Positions 27,253-36,103 of a stretch of DNA of 64,000 nt are shown here, one piece after another. Both the position numbers and the translations under genes were made by a program. The notes under the pieces were generated by a model. It searched no databases, was not told the DNA's origin, and worked only from the letters and a program-made list of their open reading frames with translations. The DNA comes from Nocardia sp. SYP-A9097 (GTDB lineage: Bacteria; Actinomycetota; Actinomycetes; Mycobacteriales; Mycobacteriaceae), in NCBI RefSeq assembly GCF_009649815.1, contig NZ_WJIC01000003.1, positions 248,001-312,000 on the forward strand, read 5' to 3'. Position 1 is the stretch's first letter. Each line of letters starts with the position of its first letter.

Positions 27253-28022
27253 TCACCGATAGCGCGGCCGACGCCGGAGTACTGGCGGGCCGCATCATGG
27301 CCGACCACGTACGCCGGGGCGCTCGCGCGATCGGCCTGGCCACCGGCTCCTCCCCGCTCGGCGCGTACCGCGAACTGATTCGCCAGTATCAAGCCGGTGA
27401 CTTGAGTTTCGCAGGCGTGCAAGCCTTCCTGCTCGACGAGTACATCGGCCTGCCGCCCGGCCATCCGCAGTCCTACGCCCAATTCATCCGTGACGAATTC
27501 ACCTCCCACGTCGACTTCACGGACGAGAATGTGCACAGCCCCGACGGCAATGCCGCCGATATCCCCGCCGCCGCAGCCGATTACGAGCGCTCGATCGCCG
27601 AGACCGGCCGCATCTCGGTGCAGATCCTCGGCATAGGCGCGAACGGCCACATCGGCTTCAACGAACCCGGCTCCTCCCTGCGCTCGCGCACCCGCGTGAA
27701 GACCCTCACCCCGAAGACCCGCGAGGACAACGCCCGCTTCTTCGAGGACGACCTGACCCAGGTCCCCACCCACGTCCTCACCCAGGGCCTCGGAACCATC
27801 AGCGACGCAGACCATCTCCTCATGATCGCCACCGGCGCGGGCAAGGCCGATGCAGTCGCCGCCGCCGTCGAAGGCCCGCTCTCCGCCTTCTGCCCCGCCT
27901 CCATCCTGCAAATGCACCCGCACGTCACCGTCATCGTCGACCCGGCCGCCGCGGCGAGCCTGAAAGCCGTCGACTACTACCGCTTCGCAGTACAGAACAA
28001 GCCCACCTGGCAGACCTTCTGA
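27240..28022 (+). CDS. nagB: glucosamine-6-phosphate deaminase
   Basis: Converts glucosamine 6-phosphate to fructose 6-phosphate and ammonia, feeding GlcNAc into glycolysis. It has 260 residues. IGLATGSSPLGAYRELIRQY is the phosphate loop, FLLDEYIGLPPGHPQSYAQF holds the catalytic aspartate D66, and ILGIGANGHIGFNEPGSSLR is the signature with the catalytic histidine region. ATG 27240 lies inside the end of nagA (13-base overlap), while the open frame extends far upstream in another frame of nagA. It completes the uptake-to-fructose-6-phosphate path. Confidence 0.95.
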   Translation: MELVITDSAADAGVLAGRIMADHVRRGARAIGLATGSSPLGAYRELIRQYQAGDLSFAGVQAFLLDEYIGLPPGHPQSYAQFIRDEFTSHVDFTDENVHSPDGNAADIPAAAADYERSIAETGRISVQILGIGANGHIGFNEPGSSLRSRTRVKTLTPKTREDNARFFEDDLTQVPTHVLTQGLGTISDADHLLMIATGAGKADAVAAAVEGPLSAFCPASILQMHPHVTVIVDPAAAASLKAVDYYRFAVQNKPTWQTF

Positions 28023-28083
28023 CCCAGCGCGCCCGGCCGTCAGCGTTATGCTCGTCCCGTTTGATCTATCGGGGGGGCGAGAC

Positions 28084-29610
28084 ATGGTGTGCAGCAGTGT
28101 AATCAGAAGGATCGGCGGAGCCTGCGCGGTGGTGCTGGTCCTGACCACAGCCGTCGTAGGCTGCGGCATGGAGCGCGGGCACGAAACCCGTTCACTCCCC
28201 GCCGATCTGGTGCGCAAGATCGACGAGATCGCCGAATCGAGTATGGCGGCGGGACTCATCCCCGAGCTGCAGGTGGCGGTGATAGATCCGGAGGCGGGCA
28301 CCTACGTGCACGCGTACGGCACCGCCGACCTCGCTACCGGCCGTGCCGCAAGCATTCACGATTCGGTCCGAATCGGCAGTGTCACCAAGACTTTCACCGC
28401 CACAGCGGTGCTGCGACTGGCAGACGAGGGCAAACTCTCACTCGATGATCGGCTCGCCCGCTACATCGACCACATTCCCTACGGCGACACAATCACACTC
28501 CGCGATCTGCTCGACATGCGCGCCGGAGTCTGGGGCCTCGAGGAGAACGCCGACTTCAGCGAACAACTCATCCGCAAGACCCCGGCCACCGAATGGCATG
28601 AGGGCGACTACGTGCGCGCCATTATCGACAACCCGGATCGCGCGACCCCACCGAATACCCGTACCGAGTACTCGAATTCGAACTTCTACCTCCTGGGCCT
28701 GGTATTGGAAAAGGTGACCGGCAAACCGGTGCGGGAGGTACTCGACGACTTGGCGGGCCGGTACGGCCTGCACGAGACGAGCTATCCGGCCGATGCGAGC
28801 ATGCCCGAGCCGGCGGCGCACGGCTACGCGTACTTCGACGAGAACCCCACCGATGTCACCGCGCGCACCACCCCGGCACTGTTCGGTGCGGCGGGCACCA
28901 TGGTGTCCACGATCTCCGACCTGGCGGCGTATACGGGCATGCTCGGCCGCGGTGAGCTGCTGCGTCCCGAAACATTCCAGGACCGAATTCGGGTGCCGGA
29001 CAGTGCGACCCGGGCAGATGGGGGATACGGCCTGGGGCTGGCGGTGGGTGGCAGCTCGCGCTGGCACAACGGTGCGGTCCTGGGCTACACCACACACATC
29101 GGTTACCTGCCGAAGCTGAAGGTCACCGTGGCGGTCGTCGTCAATCAGTACACGATCCCGCCGGTGACATTCGCGGGTCTGCAGGCTTCACCGATCTGGT
29201 CGATGATCGTGCGGGCGCTCTATCCCGGCGCGCTCGGCGAAGACAAGGACACGAACGCTCCGGTTCCCGCGGTGCCTTCGGTGGATCAGCTGAATACGCA
29301 GCTGAGGCAAGCGTTCGATCCGAGTGTTCCCGCTGCGCAGCGGACGCTTCATGCCCAGGCCGAGGGTAAGGATCCGGATCTGCTCGGGCGAATGGGGTCG
29401 TTCCTGGCCAAGTATCGAATCATGCTCGAGGTGAACAAGGTGACTCGAATCGGGCGGTCGCTCTTCGCGACCGCCATGTCGGAGTCGCCTCTGGCCAAGA
29501 CGCCGATGGTTGTTCCGCTGACGGCGGAGGATGGGCAATGGCGGGTCGAATCCGGATGGGTCTGTGACTATTTGGGCTTGGTGGGTGATACCTCGCCCGC
29601 GTGTGGCTGA
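28084..29610 (+). CDS. serine hydrolase (beta-lactamase/D-alanyl-D-alanine carboxypeptidase fold) fused to an Mtb12-like domain
   Basis: A 508-residue lipoprotein. The signal peptide ends in the lipobox VVGC with C27. Residues about 40-390 are a class C beta-lactamase/penicillin-binding fold: SVTK (S99-x-x-K102) in VRIGSVTKTFTATAVLRLAD, YSN in NTRTEYSNSNFYLLGLVLEK, and late HNGAVLGYTTHIGYLPKL. Residues about 400-508 (VPSVDQLNTQLRQAFDPSVP, then PMVVPLTAEDGQWRVESGWV) resemble the mycobacterial secreted antigen Mtb12/CFP2. It would act on peptidoglycan-like or ester substrates outside the membrane. ATG 28084 follows a G-rich RBS. The fusion is a notable feature. Confidence 0.85.
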   Translation: MVCSSVIRRIGGACAVVLVLTTAVVGCGMERGHETRSLPADLVRKIDEIAESSMAAGLIPELQVAVIDPEAGTYVHAYGTADLATGRAASIHDSVRIGSVTKTFTATAVLRLADEGKLSLDDRLARYIDHIPYGDTITLRDLLDMRAGVWGLEENADFSEQLIRKTPATEWHEGDYVRAIIDNPDRATPPNTRTEYSNSNFYLLGLVLEKVTGKPVREVLDDLAGRYGLHETSYPADASMPEPAAHGYAYFDENPTDVTARTTPALFGAAGTMVSTISDLAAYTGMLGRGELLRPETFQDRIRVPDSATRADGGYGLGLAVGGSSRWHNGAVLGYTTHIGYLPKLKVTVAVVVNQYTIPPVTFAGLQASPIWSMIVRALYPGALGEDKDTNAPVPAVPSVDQLNTQLRQAFDPSVPAAQRTLHAQAEGKDPDLLGRMGSFLAKYRIMLEVNKVTRIGRSLFATAMSESPLAKTPMVVPLTAEDGQWRVESGWVCDYLGLVGDTSPACG

Positions 29611-29662
29611 GCGGCACTCGCAGGGATGAGCCGCGTTTGGGTGCTCGGGGGTGCCGAGATTG

Positions 29663-29679
29663 TACTACGATGAGTAGTA
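29663..29679. promoter_or_regulatory. TACTAC-N5-GTAGTA palindrome upstream of a membrane protein gene
   Basis: TACTACGATGAGTAGTA is a 6+6 bp perfect inverted repeat with a 5-base spacer, 33 bases before the ATG at 29712. Its form resembles operators of BlaI/CopY- or MarR-type winged-helix repressors, but no such regulator gene is adjacent, so the binding protein is unknown. Confidence 0.6.
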
Positions 29680-29711
29680 ATTACGGTTGCAATCGCCCGC
29701 AGGGGGTCGTC

Positions 29712-30134
29712 ATGACCAGTTCGATAGCTCCGGCCTTCGCCGCTCAGCGGCAACTTCGCATGGTCACGGTGATTTTCGCGGTGGCACTGCTCGTACACGG
29801 CTCGGATCATCTGCGACGCGGTATGAGTACCGTCTCCTCGACCGTCATGGCGCTGGGCACCGTGCAGCTGATTCTCGCCCTCGCCACCATCGTGTTGATC
29901 TTCCGCGGGCACCGGTGGGCCGCGACGGCGGCGATCCTCATCGGATTCGCCAGCGCCGCGGGATTCACTCTCGTGCACCTGTTCCCGGATTGGTTCGGTC
30001 CGTTCAGTGACAGTTTCATCAATGCGCCCGCCGCGGCCGAGGTGAATGGATTCTCATGGTTCGCAGCGATTTTCGAGATCATCGCCGATCTGGCGCTCGG
30101 GTTCGCGGGGCTCCGCGTGCGACGACTCGGCTAG
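29712..30134 (+). CDS. small four-helix membrane protein, unknown function
   Basis: A 140-residue protein with four hydrophobic segments: MVTVIFAVALLVHGSDHLRR, VMALGTVQLILALATIVLIF, ATAAILIGFASAAGFTLVHL and AAIFEIIADLALGFAGLRVR. A histidine (HGSDH) lies near the end of helix 1. I recognise no named family. ATG 29712 follows GGGGGTCGTC, and a palindromic operator candidate is just upstream. It converges with the DoxX-like gene, with a 4-base gap. Confidence 0.75.
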   Translation: MTSSIAPAFAAQRQLRMVTVIFAVALLVHGSDHLRRGMSTVSSTVMALGTVQLILALATIVLIFRGHRWAATAAILIGFASAAGFTLVHLFPDWFGPFSDSFINAPAAAEVNGFSWFAAIFEIIADLALGFAGLRVRRLG

Positions 30135-30138
30135 CGGA

Positions 30139-30510
30139 TCAATATGAGTACGGACCGAACCGGCCCCACGCCACGAATACCGCCAGCAGGAACAGCACCG
30201 CATTGATCGGCAGCGCCGCGTACTCCTTGCGCCGCACGTGCACGGCCGCCGCGAACGCCATGATCAGCGCGATGCCGCTCGCCGCGAGCGGTGTCAGCAT
30301 GGGCGCGATTCCGGTCCACGCGGGCAGGATCAGCCCCAGACCGCCGAGCGCCTCGACGATTCCGATCAGGCGCAACTGTGCGGGCGAGACATCCTCCACC
30401 CACGGCATCTTCTCGTGCAGCTGCTCCTTCGACTGCGTACTCTTCGCCGCTCCCGCGAGCGCGAACGCCAGCCCCAGCGCGATCGCGACAACCCACAGCG
30501 CCACATTCAT
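30139..30510 (-). CDS. DoxX-like membrane protein
   Basis: A 123-residue membrane protein with four helices: ALWVVAIALGLAFALAGAAK, LRLIGIVEALGGLGLILPAW, PLAASGIALIMAFAAAVHVR and INAVLFLLAVFVAWGRFGPY. The helix-1 lysine and the IVEALGGLGLI segment are typical of the DoxX/DoxX-like family, whose members are linked to quinone or thiosulfate metabolism in some species and to oxidative stress in mycobacteria. No partner gene is here, so a specific role cannot be given. Confidence 0.82.
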   Translation of the reverse strand: MNVALWVVAIALGLAFALAGAAKSTQSKEQLHEKMPWVEDVSPAQLRLIGIVEALGGLGLILPAWTGIAPMLTPLAASGIALIMAFAAAVHVRRKEYAALPINAVLFLLAVFVAWGRFGPYSY

Positions 30511-30650
30511 TGTTGGTCAACCCTTCTAAATCTTCCCCGCCTGGCGTGAAGGCTAGGGCCGAACCATCGCGCCCGCTCGCCGAATCACCGCACTCGCGCA
30601 CCGAGCAGCCGGTCGTGTCGGCGCGCGATACTCCGGACACCTACTGAATA

Positions 30651-31538
30651 ATGGCCCGCATGGCCGAGCGCAAGGCAAGTCGGACAGCGGTACTCGTATG
30701 TCAGGGCCGGGCGGTCGCGGACGGAAGACTCGCCGTGGGAAGATTTTCCGACCCGATAGCGATCGAATTGCTCACCGCACCCGAGCGGGAAATGGTCGGC
30801 ACGGCGCGTTCCGGGGTGATGCCGAGCGGCTTCGGCGCGCGGTTGGAGTACGAATTACTCAAGGGCACTTCGGAAATCCTCGCCGCACGCACCGTCGCCA
30901 TCGATGATGTCGTACGCGATCGGGGCCATCCGCAGCTGGTGATCCTCGGCGCGGGCTTGGACGCGCGCGCCTGGCGGATGAAGGAGCTCGCCGAGGCGAC
31001 GGTCTACGAGATCGATCAGCCTGCCTCACAACAGGAGAAGCGCGAACGCCTCGGCGATCGCGCGCCCCTGGCCGCCGCCGTCCACTTCGTACCCGTCGAC
31101 TTCGCCAAGGATTCGCTCGGTACGGCCCTGGAAGCGGCCGGGCATGACGCCACCATCCCCACCACGTGGATCTGGGAAGGCGTCATCCCGTATCTGACCC
31201 CCGCGCAGGTGGCCGCGACCACCGCCGTCGTCGGCGAGCACAGCGCCGCGGGCAGTCGCCTGATCCTCAACTACGCCACCACATCGCGCCTGAACGCGTT
31301 CGGCCGCAGAGCAGTACAGCGACTGCTCACCCTGGCCGGCCGAGACAACCCCATGGCGAACGAACCATTCCGCTCCGCCTGGTCACCCGAGACCCTGCGA
31401 GAACTATTGAGCCGCAGCGGTTTCGACGTGACCGTGGATGTCGGTCTGCTGGCCGTGGCCCACGACCTGGACATGTCGATCATCGAGCGAACGCGCTTCC
31501 TGGGCAGCGGGAGAATCGCGGTCGCCGACCGGGACTGA
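30651..31538 (+). CDS. class I SAM-dependent methyltransferase (TIGR00027/LCMT-like)
   Basis: A 295-residue methyltransferase of the leucine carboxyl methyltransferase-like family, expanded in mycobacteria and Nocardia. HPQLVILGAGLDARAWRM near residue 92 is the SAM-binding glycine loop; ATVYEIDQPASQQEKRERLG gives the acidic ribose-binding residue, and TTWIWEGVIPYLTPAQVAAT is the motif after the fourth strand. Substrates of these paralogs are mostly unknown. The start is ATG 30651 or 30660; neither has a good RBS. It is convergent with ctaA (5-base gap). Confidence 0.87.
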   Translation: MARMAERKASRTAVLVCQGRAVADGRLAVGRFSDPIAIELLTAPEREMVGTARSGVMPSGFGARLEYELLKGTSEILAARTVAIDDVVRDRGHPQLVILGAGLDARAWRMKELAEATVYEIDQPASQQEKRERLGDRAPLAAAVHFVPVDFAKDSLGTALEAAGHDATIPTTWIWEGVIPYLTPAQVAATTAVVGEHSAAGSRLILNYATTSRLNAFGRRAVQRLLTLAGRDNPMANEPFRSAWSPETLRELLSRSGFDVTVDVGLLAVAHDLDMSIIERTRFLGSGRIAVADRD

Positions 31539-31543
31539 GGTTG

Positions 31544-32518
31544 TCAGGCGGTTTGGGTCACGGGTGCGCTGACCGTCGCGGTCACCGATTCCCGGGTGCG
31601 CATCGCGGCCCACAGCGCCGCGGTGGCGGCGGTGCAGGCGGCCGCGCCACCGACGTGGATTGCCACCAGGGCGGCAGGGACATCGGTGAAGTACTGCACC
31701 AGACCCACCAGCGCCTGGCTGCAGACCAGTACCAGCAGCACGATCAGGCGGCTGCGAATTGCCTTGTTCATCCCGATCGCGGCCAAGCCGCAGGCCAACC
31801 CGATCAACAGGGCGAGGTATGCGACAAGCAGTTCGGCGTGCAGATGCACCAGGGTGACGATCTCGACCTGCAGGCGTTCGACCGGCTTCTCGATGCTCTT
31901 GTCACCCGCGTGCGGACCCGCGCCCGTGACCAGGGTGCCCGCGACCAGCGTGCCCGCCAAAGCGATCGCGCTGAACCCGGTCAGCAGTCGCAGCGGTTTC
32001 GGCGCGCGGACCGTCTCGATACCGTCATCGGGTTCGTTGATCTTGGCGTACAGCAGTACCGCCAGCCACACCATCAGCATCGATGCCAGCAGGTGCAGGG
32101 AGACCGTCCACCACAGCAAGCCGGTTCGCACCGTGATACCGCCGAGGATCGCCTGCAATACGGTGCCGCCGGGCATCAGCCACGCGTAGATCTGCACATC
32201 GCGCCGACGTCGCGCCCGCGTCACCGCGATCACCACCGCGGCCGCGCACAATGTCACCGCGAAAGTCAGCATGCGGTTACCGAATTCGACGGCCTGATGA
32301 ATCGCCGGAACCTCGGAGACCGCGGTCGGCACGAAGCTGCCCGGGAAGCACTGCGGCCAGGTGGGGCAGCCGAGGCCGGAGGAGGTGACGCGAACAATGG
32401 CTCCGGTCACCGAGATTCCGGCCTGGGACAGGATCACCGCGAAGGCGATGATGCGCTGCACCCGCAGGGATGCTGGCGGGAACAGATCGGCGAATCGCTG
32501 GAAGGCGCGAGATAGCAC
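31544..32518 (-). CDS. ctaA: heme A synthase
   Basis: Oxidises the C8 methyl of heme O (made by CtaB) to heme A for cytochrome c oxidase. The 324-residue, eight-helix membrane protein has SQAGISVTGAIVRVTSSGLG and CPTWPQCFPGSFVP near residue 50 (paired cysteines of the outer loop), AIHQAVEFGNRMLTF near 75 with a heme-ligand histidine, and a second half with similar helices ending VAIHVGGAAACTAA. Start GTG 32518. It heads the minus-strand group ahead of mptB in the M. tuberculosis order (Rv1456c). Confidence 0.92.
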   Translation of the reverse strand: MLSRAFQRFADLFPPASLRVQRIIAFAVILSQAGISVTGAIVRVTSSGLGCPTWPQCFPGSFVPTAVSEVPAIHQAVEFGNRMLTFAVTLCAAAVVIAVTRARRRRDVQIYAWLMPGGTVLQAILGGITVRTGLLWWTVSLHLLASMLMVWLAVLLYAKINEPDDGIETVRAPKPLRLLTGFSAIALAGTLVAGTLVTGAGPHAGDKSIEKPVERLQVEIVTLVHLHAELLVAYLALLIGLACGLAAIGMNKAIRSRLIVLLVLVCSQALVGLVQYFTDVPAALVAIHVGGAAACTAATAALWAAMRTRESVTATVSAPVTQTA

Positions 32519-32583
32519 GGATCGATGGTAGCGGGAGCGTATTCCGGCCTGTCACCGGCCCTACTACAACGTGTCGTGGAGGG

Positions 32584-33366
32584 TTAGTCGAAGCGGAAGA
32601 ATCGGGTGGCGAGCCAGCCGCTGACCGCGCTCCAGGCGGCCAGGACGGCCAGGCCGTACCAGTCGATGCTGTTGCGCAGCGCCTGTTCCAGGCACTCCGA
32701 CAGCGCGCCCGAGGGAATGATCCGGGCGATCAGGCTGACCGCGTTCGGGATATCGTCGGACATGAAGACCAGGCTGGCGGTACCAAGCATGATGAACCAG
32801 AGGATATTCGCCAGCGCCAGCACGATCTCGGCCTTGAGAGTGCCGCCGAGCAGCAGGCCGAGCGCGCCGAAAGTAACTGTGCCCAGGGCGATCACGATCG
32901 CGCCGAGCAGCAGCCCCGTGATCGAGGGCCGCCAGCCGAGCGCGAAACCTATGCCGCCCAGCAGAATCGACTGCAACACCACCACCAGCAGCACCGCGGA
33001 ACACTTGCCCGCGACAATGCCCCAGCGGGGGAGTGGTGTCGCCCCAAGGCGTTTCAGTGCTCCGTACCGCCGGTCGAACCCCACGGCGATGGCCTGACCG
33101 GTGAACGCGGTGGACATGACGGCCACCATCATCACGGCGGGCACGACCCGATCCACCCGGTGCGCGCCGAGTCCGCTCAACGGCAACAGGGTCAAACCGA
33201 TCAGCAGCGTGATCGGGATGAACATGGTGAGCAGTAGCTGTTCGCCGTTGCGCAGCAACAGGATCAGTTCCATGCGCGACTGCGCGGCCAGCATCTTCGC
33301 CCGGGTGGTGGGCTGGGGTGCGGGCGTGAACGTGCCCGGGGCGAAGCGGTTGGTGGTCTCGGTCAC
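32584..33366 (-). CDS. ABC transporter permease (ABC-2 type)
   Basis: A 260-residue membrane subunit with six helices after a soluble N-terminus (ATRAKMLAAQ-like helix, RMELILLLRNGEQLLLTMFI). AVGFDRRYGALKRLGATPLP is the conserved cytoplasmic loop of DrrB-type ABC-2 permeases, and SLIARIIPSGALSECLEQAL leads to the last helix. The GTG at 33366 overlaps the ATPase stop as GTGA. With the ATPase it forms an exporter of unknown substrate; the pair is conserved next to mptB and suf in mycobacteria (Rv1457c). Confidence 0.9.
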   Translation of the reverse strand: MTETTNRFAPGTFTPAPQPTTRAKMLAAQSRMELILLLRNGEQLLLTMFIPITLLIGLTLLPLSGLGAHRVDRVVPAVMMVAVMSTAFTGQAIAVGFDRRYGALKRLGATPLPRWGIVAGKCSAVLLVVVLQSILLGGIGFALGWRPSITGLLLGAIVIALGTVTFGALGLLLGGTLKAEIVLALANILWFIMLGTASLVFMSDDIPNAVSLIARIIPSGALSECLEQALRNSIDWYGLAVLAAWSAVSGWLATRFFRFD

Positions 33367-34295
33367 CCTCTGATTTCCCGTCCGGTCAGTTCGAGGAAGA
33401 CATCCTCCAGGCGGCGCTGGTCGATGCGAATATCGGTGGGCAGCACGTCGATTCGCGCACACCAGGCGGTGACGGTGGCCAGCACCTGCGGGGTGATCTC
33501 GCCGTGCAGCTGATAGGAGCCCGGCGTGGTCTCCTTCGGTGTGAAGCCCTCCGGAAGTGCGGCGGCCAGGAGCGTGAGATCGAGATTCGGTGGGGCGGTG
33601 AAGGCGAGACGGCCTTCTGCGCCTTGCGAGGTGACCTCGGCGGGCGTGCCCTGCGCGACAATCCGCCCGTGGTCGATGATGACCAGTTGATCGGCGAGCT
33701 GTTCGGCTTCATCCATGAGATGCGTGGTGAGCAGGACGCTCACGCCGTCGCGGCGCAGGGCGTCGATCAGCTCCCACACCAAATGCCTTGCCTGCGCGTC
33801 CAATCCGGCGGTCGGCTCGTCCAGGAATACGATCTCGGGGCGGCCCACGAGCGCGCAGGCCAGAGCCAGGCGCTGCTGCTGCCCGCCGGAGAGCCGTCGA
33901 TACGGGGTGCGGCGCGCGTCCTGCAATCCGAGCGTGGACAACAACCAATTCGGGTCGAGCGGATTCGCCGAATACGAGGCGACCAGATCCAGCATCTCCC
34001 CGGCCTTGGACCCCGGATACGCCCCGCCGCCCTGCAACATCACCCCGATACGCGGCCGCAGCCGATCGGAATCGGCAATCGGATCCAGCCCCAGCACTCG
34101 CACGCTGCCGGCATCGGGGGAGACGAAACCCTCACACATTTCGGTGGTGGTCGTCTTGCCCGCGCCATTGGGCCCGAGCAACGCCAGCACCTGCGCGCGT
34201 TGCAGTTCGAAACTGAGACCGTCGACTGCGGTGGTGGCGCCGTAGCGTTTAACGACGCCGTCGACTCTGACGGCGGGTTCGGAGGCTGCGGTCAC
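33363..34295 (-). CDS. ABC transporter ATP-binding protein
   Basis: A 310-residue DrrA-type ATPase. Walker A is LLGPNGAGKTTTTEMCEG near residue 45, the signature RLSGGQQQRLALACALVG near 143, and Walker B EIVFLDEPTAGLDAQARHLV near 163, followed by the H-loop in VLLTTHLMDEAEQL. A C-terminal region of about 100 residues is typical of ABC-2 exporters. The GTG at 34295 overlaps the mptB stop as GTGA, and its own stop overlaps the permease GTG. The three genes are translationally coupled; Rv1458c is the mycobacterial counterpart. Confidence 0.93.
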   Translation of the reverse strand: MTAASEPAVRVDGVVKRYGATTAVDGLSFELQRAQVLALLGPNGAGKTTTTEMCEGFVSPDAGSVRVLGLDPIADSDRLRPRIGVMLQGGGAYPGSKAGEMLDLVASYSANPLDPNWLLSTLGLQDARRTPYRRLSGGQQQRLALACALVGRPEIVFLDEPTAGLDAQARHLVWELIDALRRDGVSVLLTTHLMDEAEQLADQLVIIDHGRIVAQGTPAEVTSQGAEGRLAFTAPPNLDLTLLAAALPEGFTPKETTPGSYQLHGEITPQVLATVTAWCARIDVLPTDIRIDQRRLEDVFLELTGREIRG

Positions 34296-35983
34296 GATGA
34301 GACACCGTAAGCCGTGGGCTGCTGTGACGGAGCCGACACCCCCGGCTGATTGCGCCATGGCAGCACATTCCGGGTGAGGAAGATAAGCAGCAGACCCACG
34401 ATCACGGTGGCGATGGCCGATTCGACAATCTGGAAGACATAGAAATCCGCGCCGCGCGGCATGACCATCATGCTGACGATCACGGACAGCACCACCGCGG
34501 GGACACGGAAGGCGGGCCGGGTCGCCCAGGCCGCGAGCGGAACGATTGCCCACAGCAGGTACCAGGGCTGTACCACCGGGAACAGCAGTACCAGCGCGCC
34601 CAGGCCCACGCCCAGCGCGCCGATCGGGTTCAGGCGTCCGGTCCAGGTGGCGACGAGCATACGGAGGATGATGAACGCCATCACGATCTCCGCCATTGGC
34701 CGAACGAGATCGAGCAGTGCGGTCGTGTGATCGCCGAGACCCAGGAGTACACCCCCGAATCCGGTGATGATGCCGATGGCGGTGGGCAATGACAGATAGC
34801 TGCGAACCGTACTGGCTTGATTCAGGGTGTATACCCAGCCGAAGCCCAGCCCGCTGAAGCCACTGACGAAAGCTGTCGTGGCGATCGCGACCACGCCCAA
34901 GATGCAACCGGCCAAGGCAATCGACCGTAGTCCGCCACCCCATCGCCGGGCGAGCGCCATTCCGACAAAACCGAGCGCGACAATCGAGGTGATTTTGATC
35001 GACGAGGACAAAGTAATAACGACCGCACCGAATATCAGAGTGGCCCAGGCGTTTCGGTCCATTACCGGCGAATCGTCTATGGCGCGCAGGCAGAATTCCA
35101 GTCCGGCCAGCATGAGCCCGAGCATGAGCGCGTCATTGTGCACGCCACCGACCAGGTGAAACAGCACCAGCGGATTGGCCGCACCCAACCACAGCGCACT
35201 GACCGGCGCGACACCGCAGCGCCGAGCCAACCGCGGGAGTGCCCACACGATCAGCGCCACACCCACGAGCGCCAACAGTCGGTGCATCCACACCCCGGCA
35301 ATAATGTTGCTGCCGGTCAATTCCGCGATGGCGCGACCCATCCACAAGAACAGCGGCCCATAGGGTGCGGGCGTCTCACGCCAAATATTCGGCACATTAT
35401 TGGTCAGCACATTGCTGAGCCCGAGACCGTCGACCGGCCCCACCGTATAGGGATCCAACCCGCGAGCCGCGATTTCACTCTGTGCCAGATACGAATACAC
35501 GTCATTGCTGAACATCGGCGGTGCGACGCTCAACGGAATAATCCAGAGCAGCAACGTCCGATCCATCTGCGACCGGGTCAGCCGATGCCGCGGATTCCCG
35601 CCCCACCCGCCGACCGCGAACCGCCCGAGCAGCAGCCAAGCCATCACCACCAGCGTTGCGCCGATCATGCACATGGCCAGCGTCGAGGTATGCGCCCGCG
35701 CGAAAAACCCCAGCACCCGCAATCCCGAAGTCGGATTCTGATGCACCGGTTGCGCCCCGACCCCCAATGCCGAAATCGCCATGATGACAACCCCGGTCGC
35801 CCCCAGCAACCGGATCCGCATCAACTGCAGCGTTTCTCGCCGATCGAGCCCCGGCACCTCGGTCTCATTGGTGTGCAAGACCGCAATCGTGTGGTCGGAA
35901 GGCCGAACGTCCAGGCCCAGCACCCGGCGTCCCAGTTCGATCACTCTGCGCCCCGCGCCGTCCACTACCGCCACGATGGCCAA
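34292..35983 (-). CDS. mptB: alpha-(1->6)-mannosyltransferase MptB-like (GT-C fold)
   Basis: A 563-residue polytopic membrane glycosyltransferase that would use polyprenyl-phosphate mannose to build the alpha-1,6-mannan core of lipomannan. PPMFSNDVYSYLAQSEIAAR contains the GT-C acidic motif (NDVYSY) on the first outer loop, and ETPAPYGPLFLWMGRAIAEL follows with the conserved PYGP. Around a dozen hydrophobic helices follow. The first codon is TTG 35983; GTG 35974 is an alternative. It starts the coupled mptB-ATPase-permease group. The position beside the suf operon matches Rv1459c. Confidence 0.9.
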   Translation of the reverse strand: MAIVAVVDGAGRRVIELGRRVLGLDVRPSDHTIAVLHTNETEVPGLDRRETLQLMRIRLLGATGVVIMAISALGVGAQPVHQNPTSGLRVLGFFARAHTSTLAMCMIGATLVVMAWLLLGRFAVGGWGGNPRHRLTRSQMDRTLLLWIIPLSVAPPMFSNDVYSYLAQSEIAARGLDPYTVGPVDGLGLSNVLTNNVPNIWRETPAPYGPLFLWMGRAIAELTGSNIIAGVWMHRLLALVGVALIVWALPRLARRCGVAPVSALWLGAANPLVLFHLVGGVHNDALMLGLMLAGLEFCLRAIDDSPVMDRNAWATLIFGAVVITLSSSIKITSIVALGFVGMALARRWGGGLRSIALAGCILGVVAIATTAFVSGFSGLGFGWVYTLNQASTVRSYLSLPTAIGIITGFGGVLLGLGDHTTALLDLVRPMAEIVMAFIILRMLVATWTGRLNPIGALGVGLGALVLLFPVVQPWYLLWAIVPLAAWATRPAFRVPAVVLSVIVSMMVMPRGADFYVFQIVESAIATVIVGLLLIFLTRNVLPWRNQPGVSAPSQQPTAYGVSS

Positions 35984-36103
35984 GCCTAGTAGGGGACAGG
36001 CCGCTGACCGCCCATCGCATGGTTGTTCTAGGTGCCGCGTCCGGATCGCTCGCTCGAGCTATGTTTGGTGGCGAACCGTCCGTGAGGATTGGAGTGATCG
36101 GCC

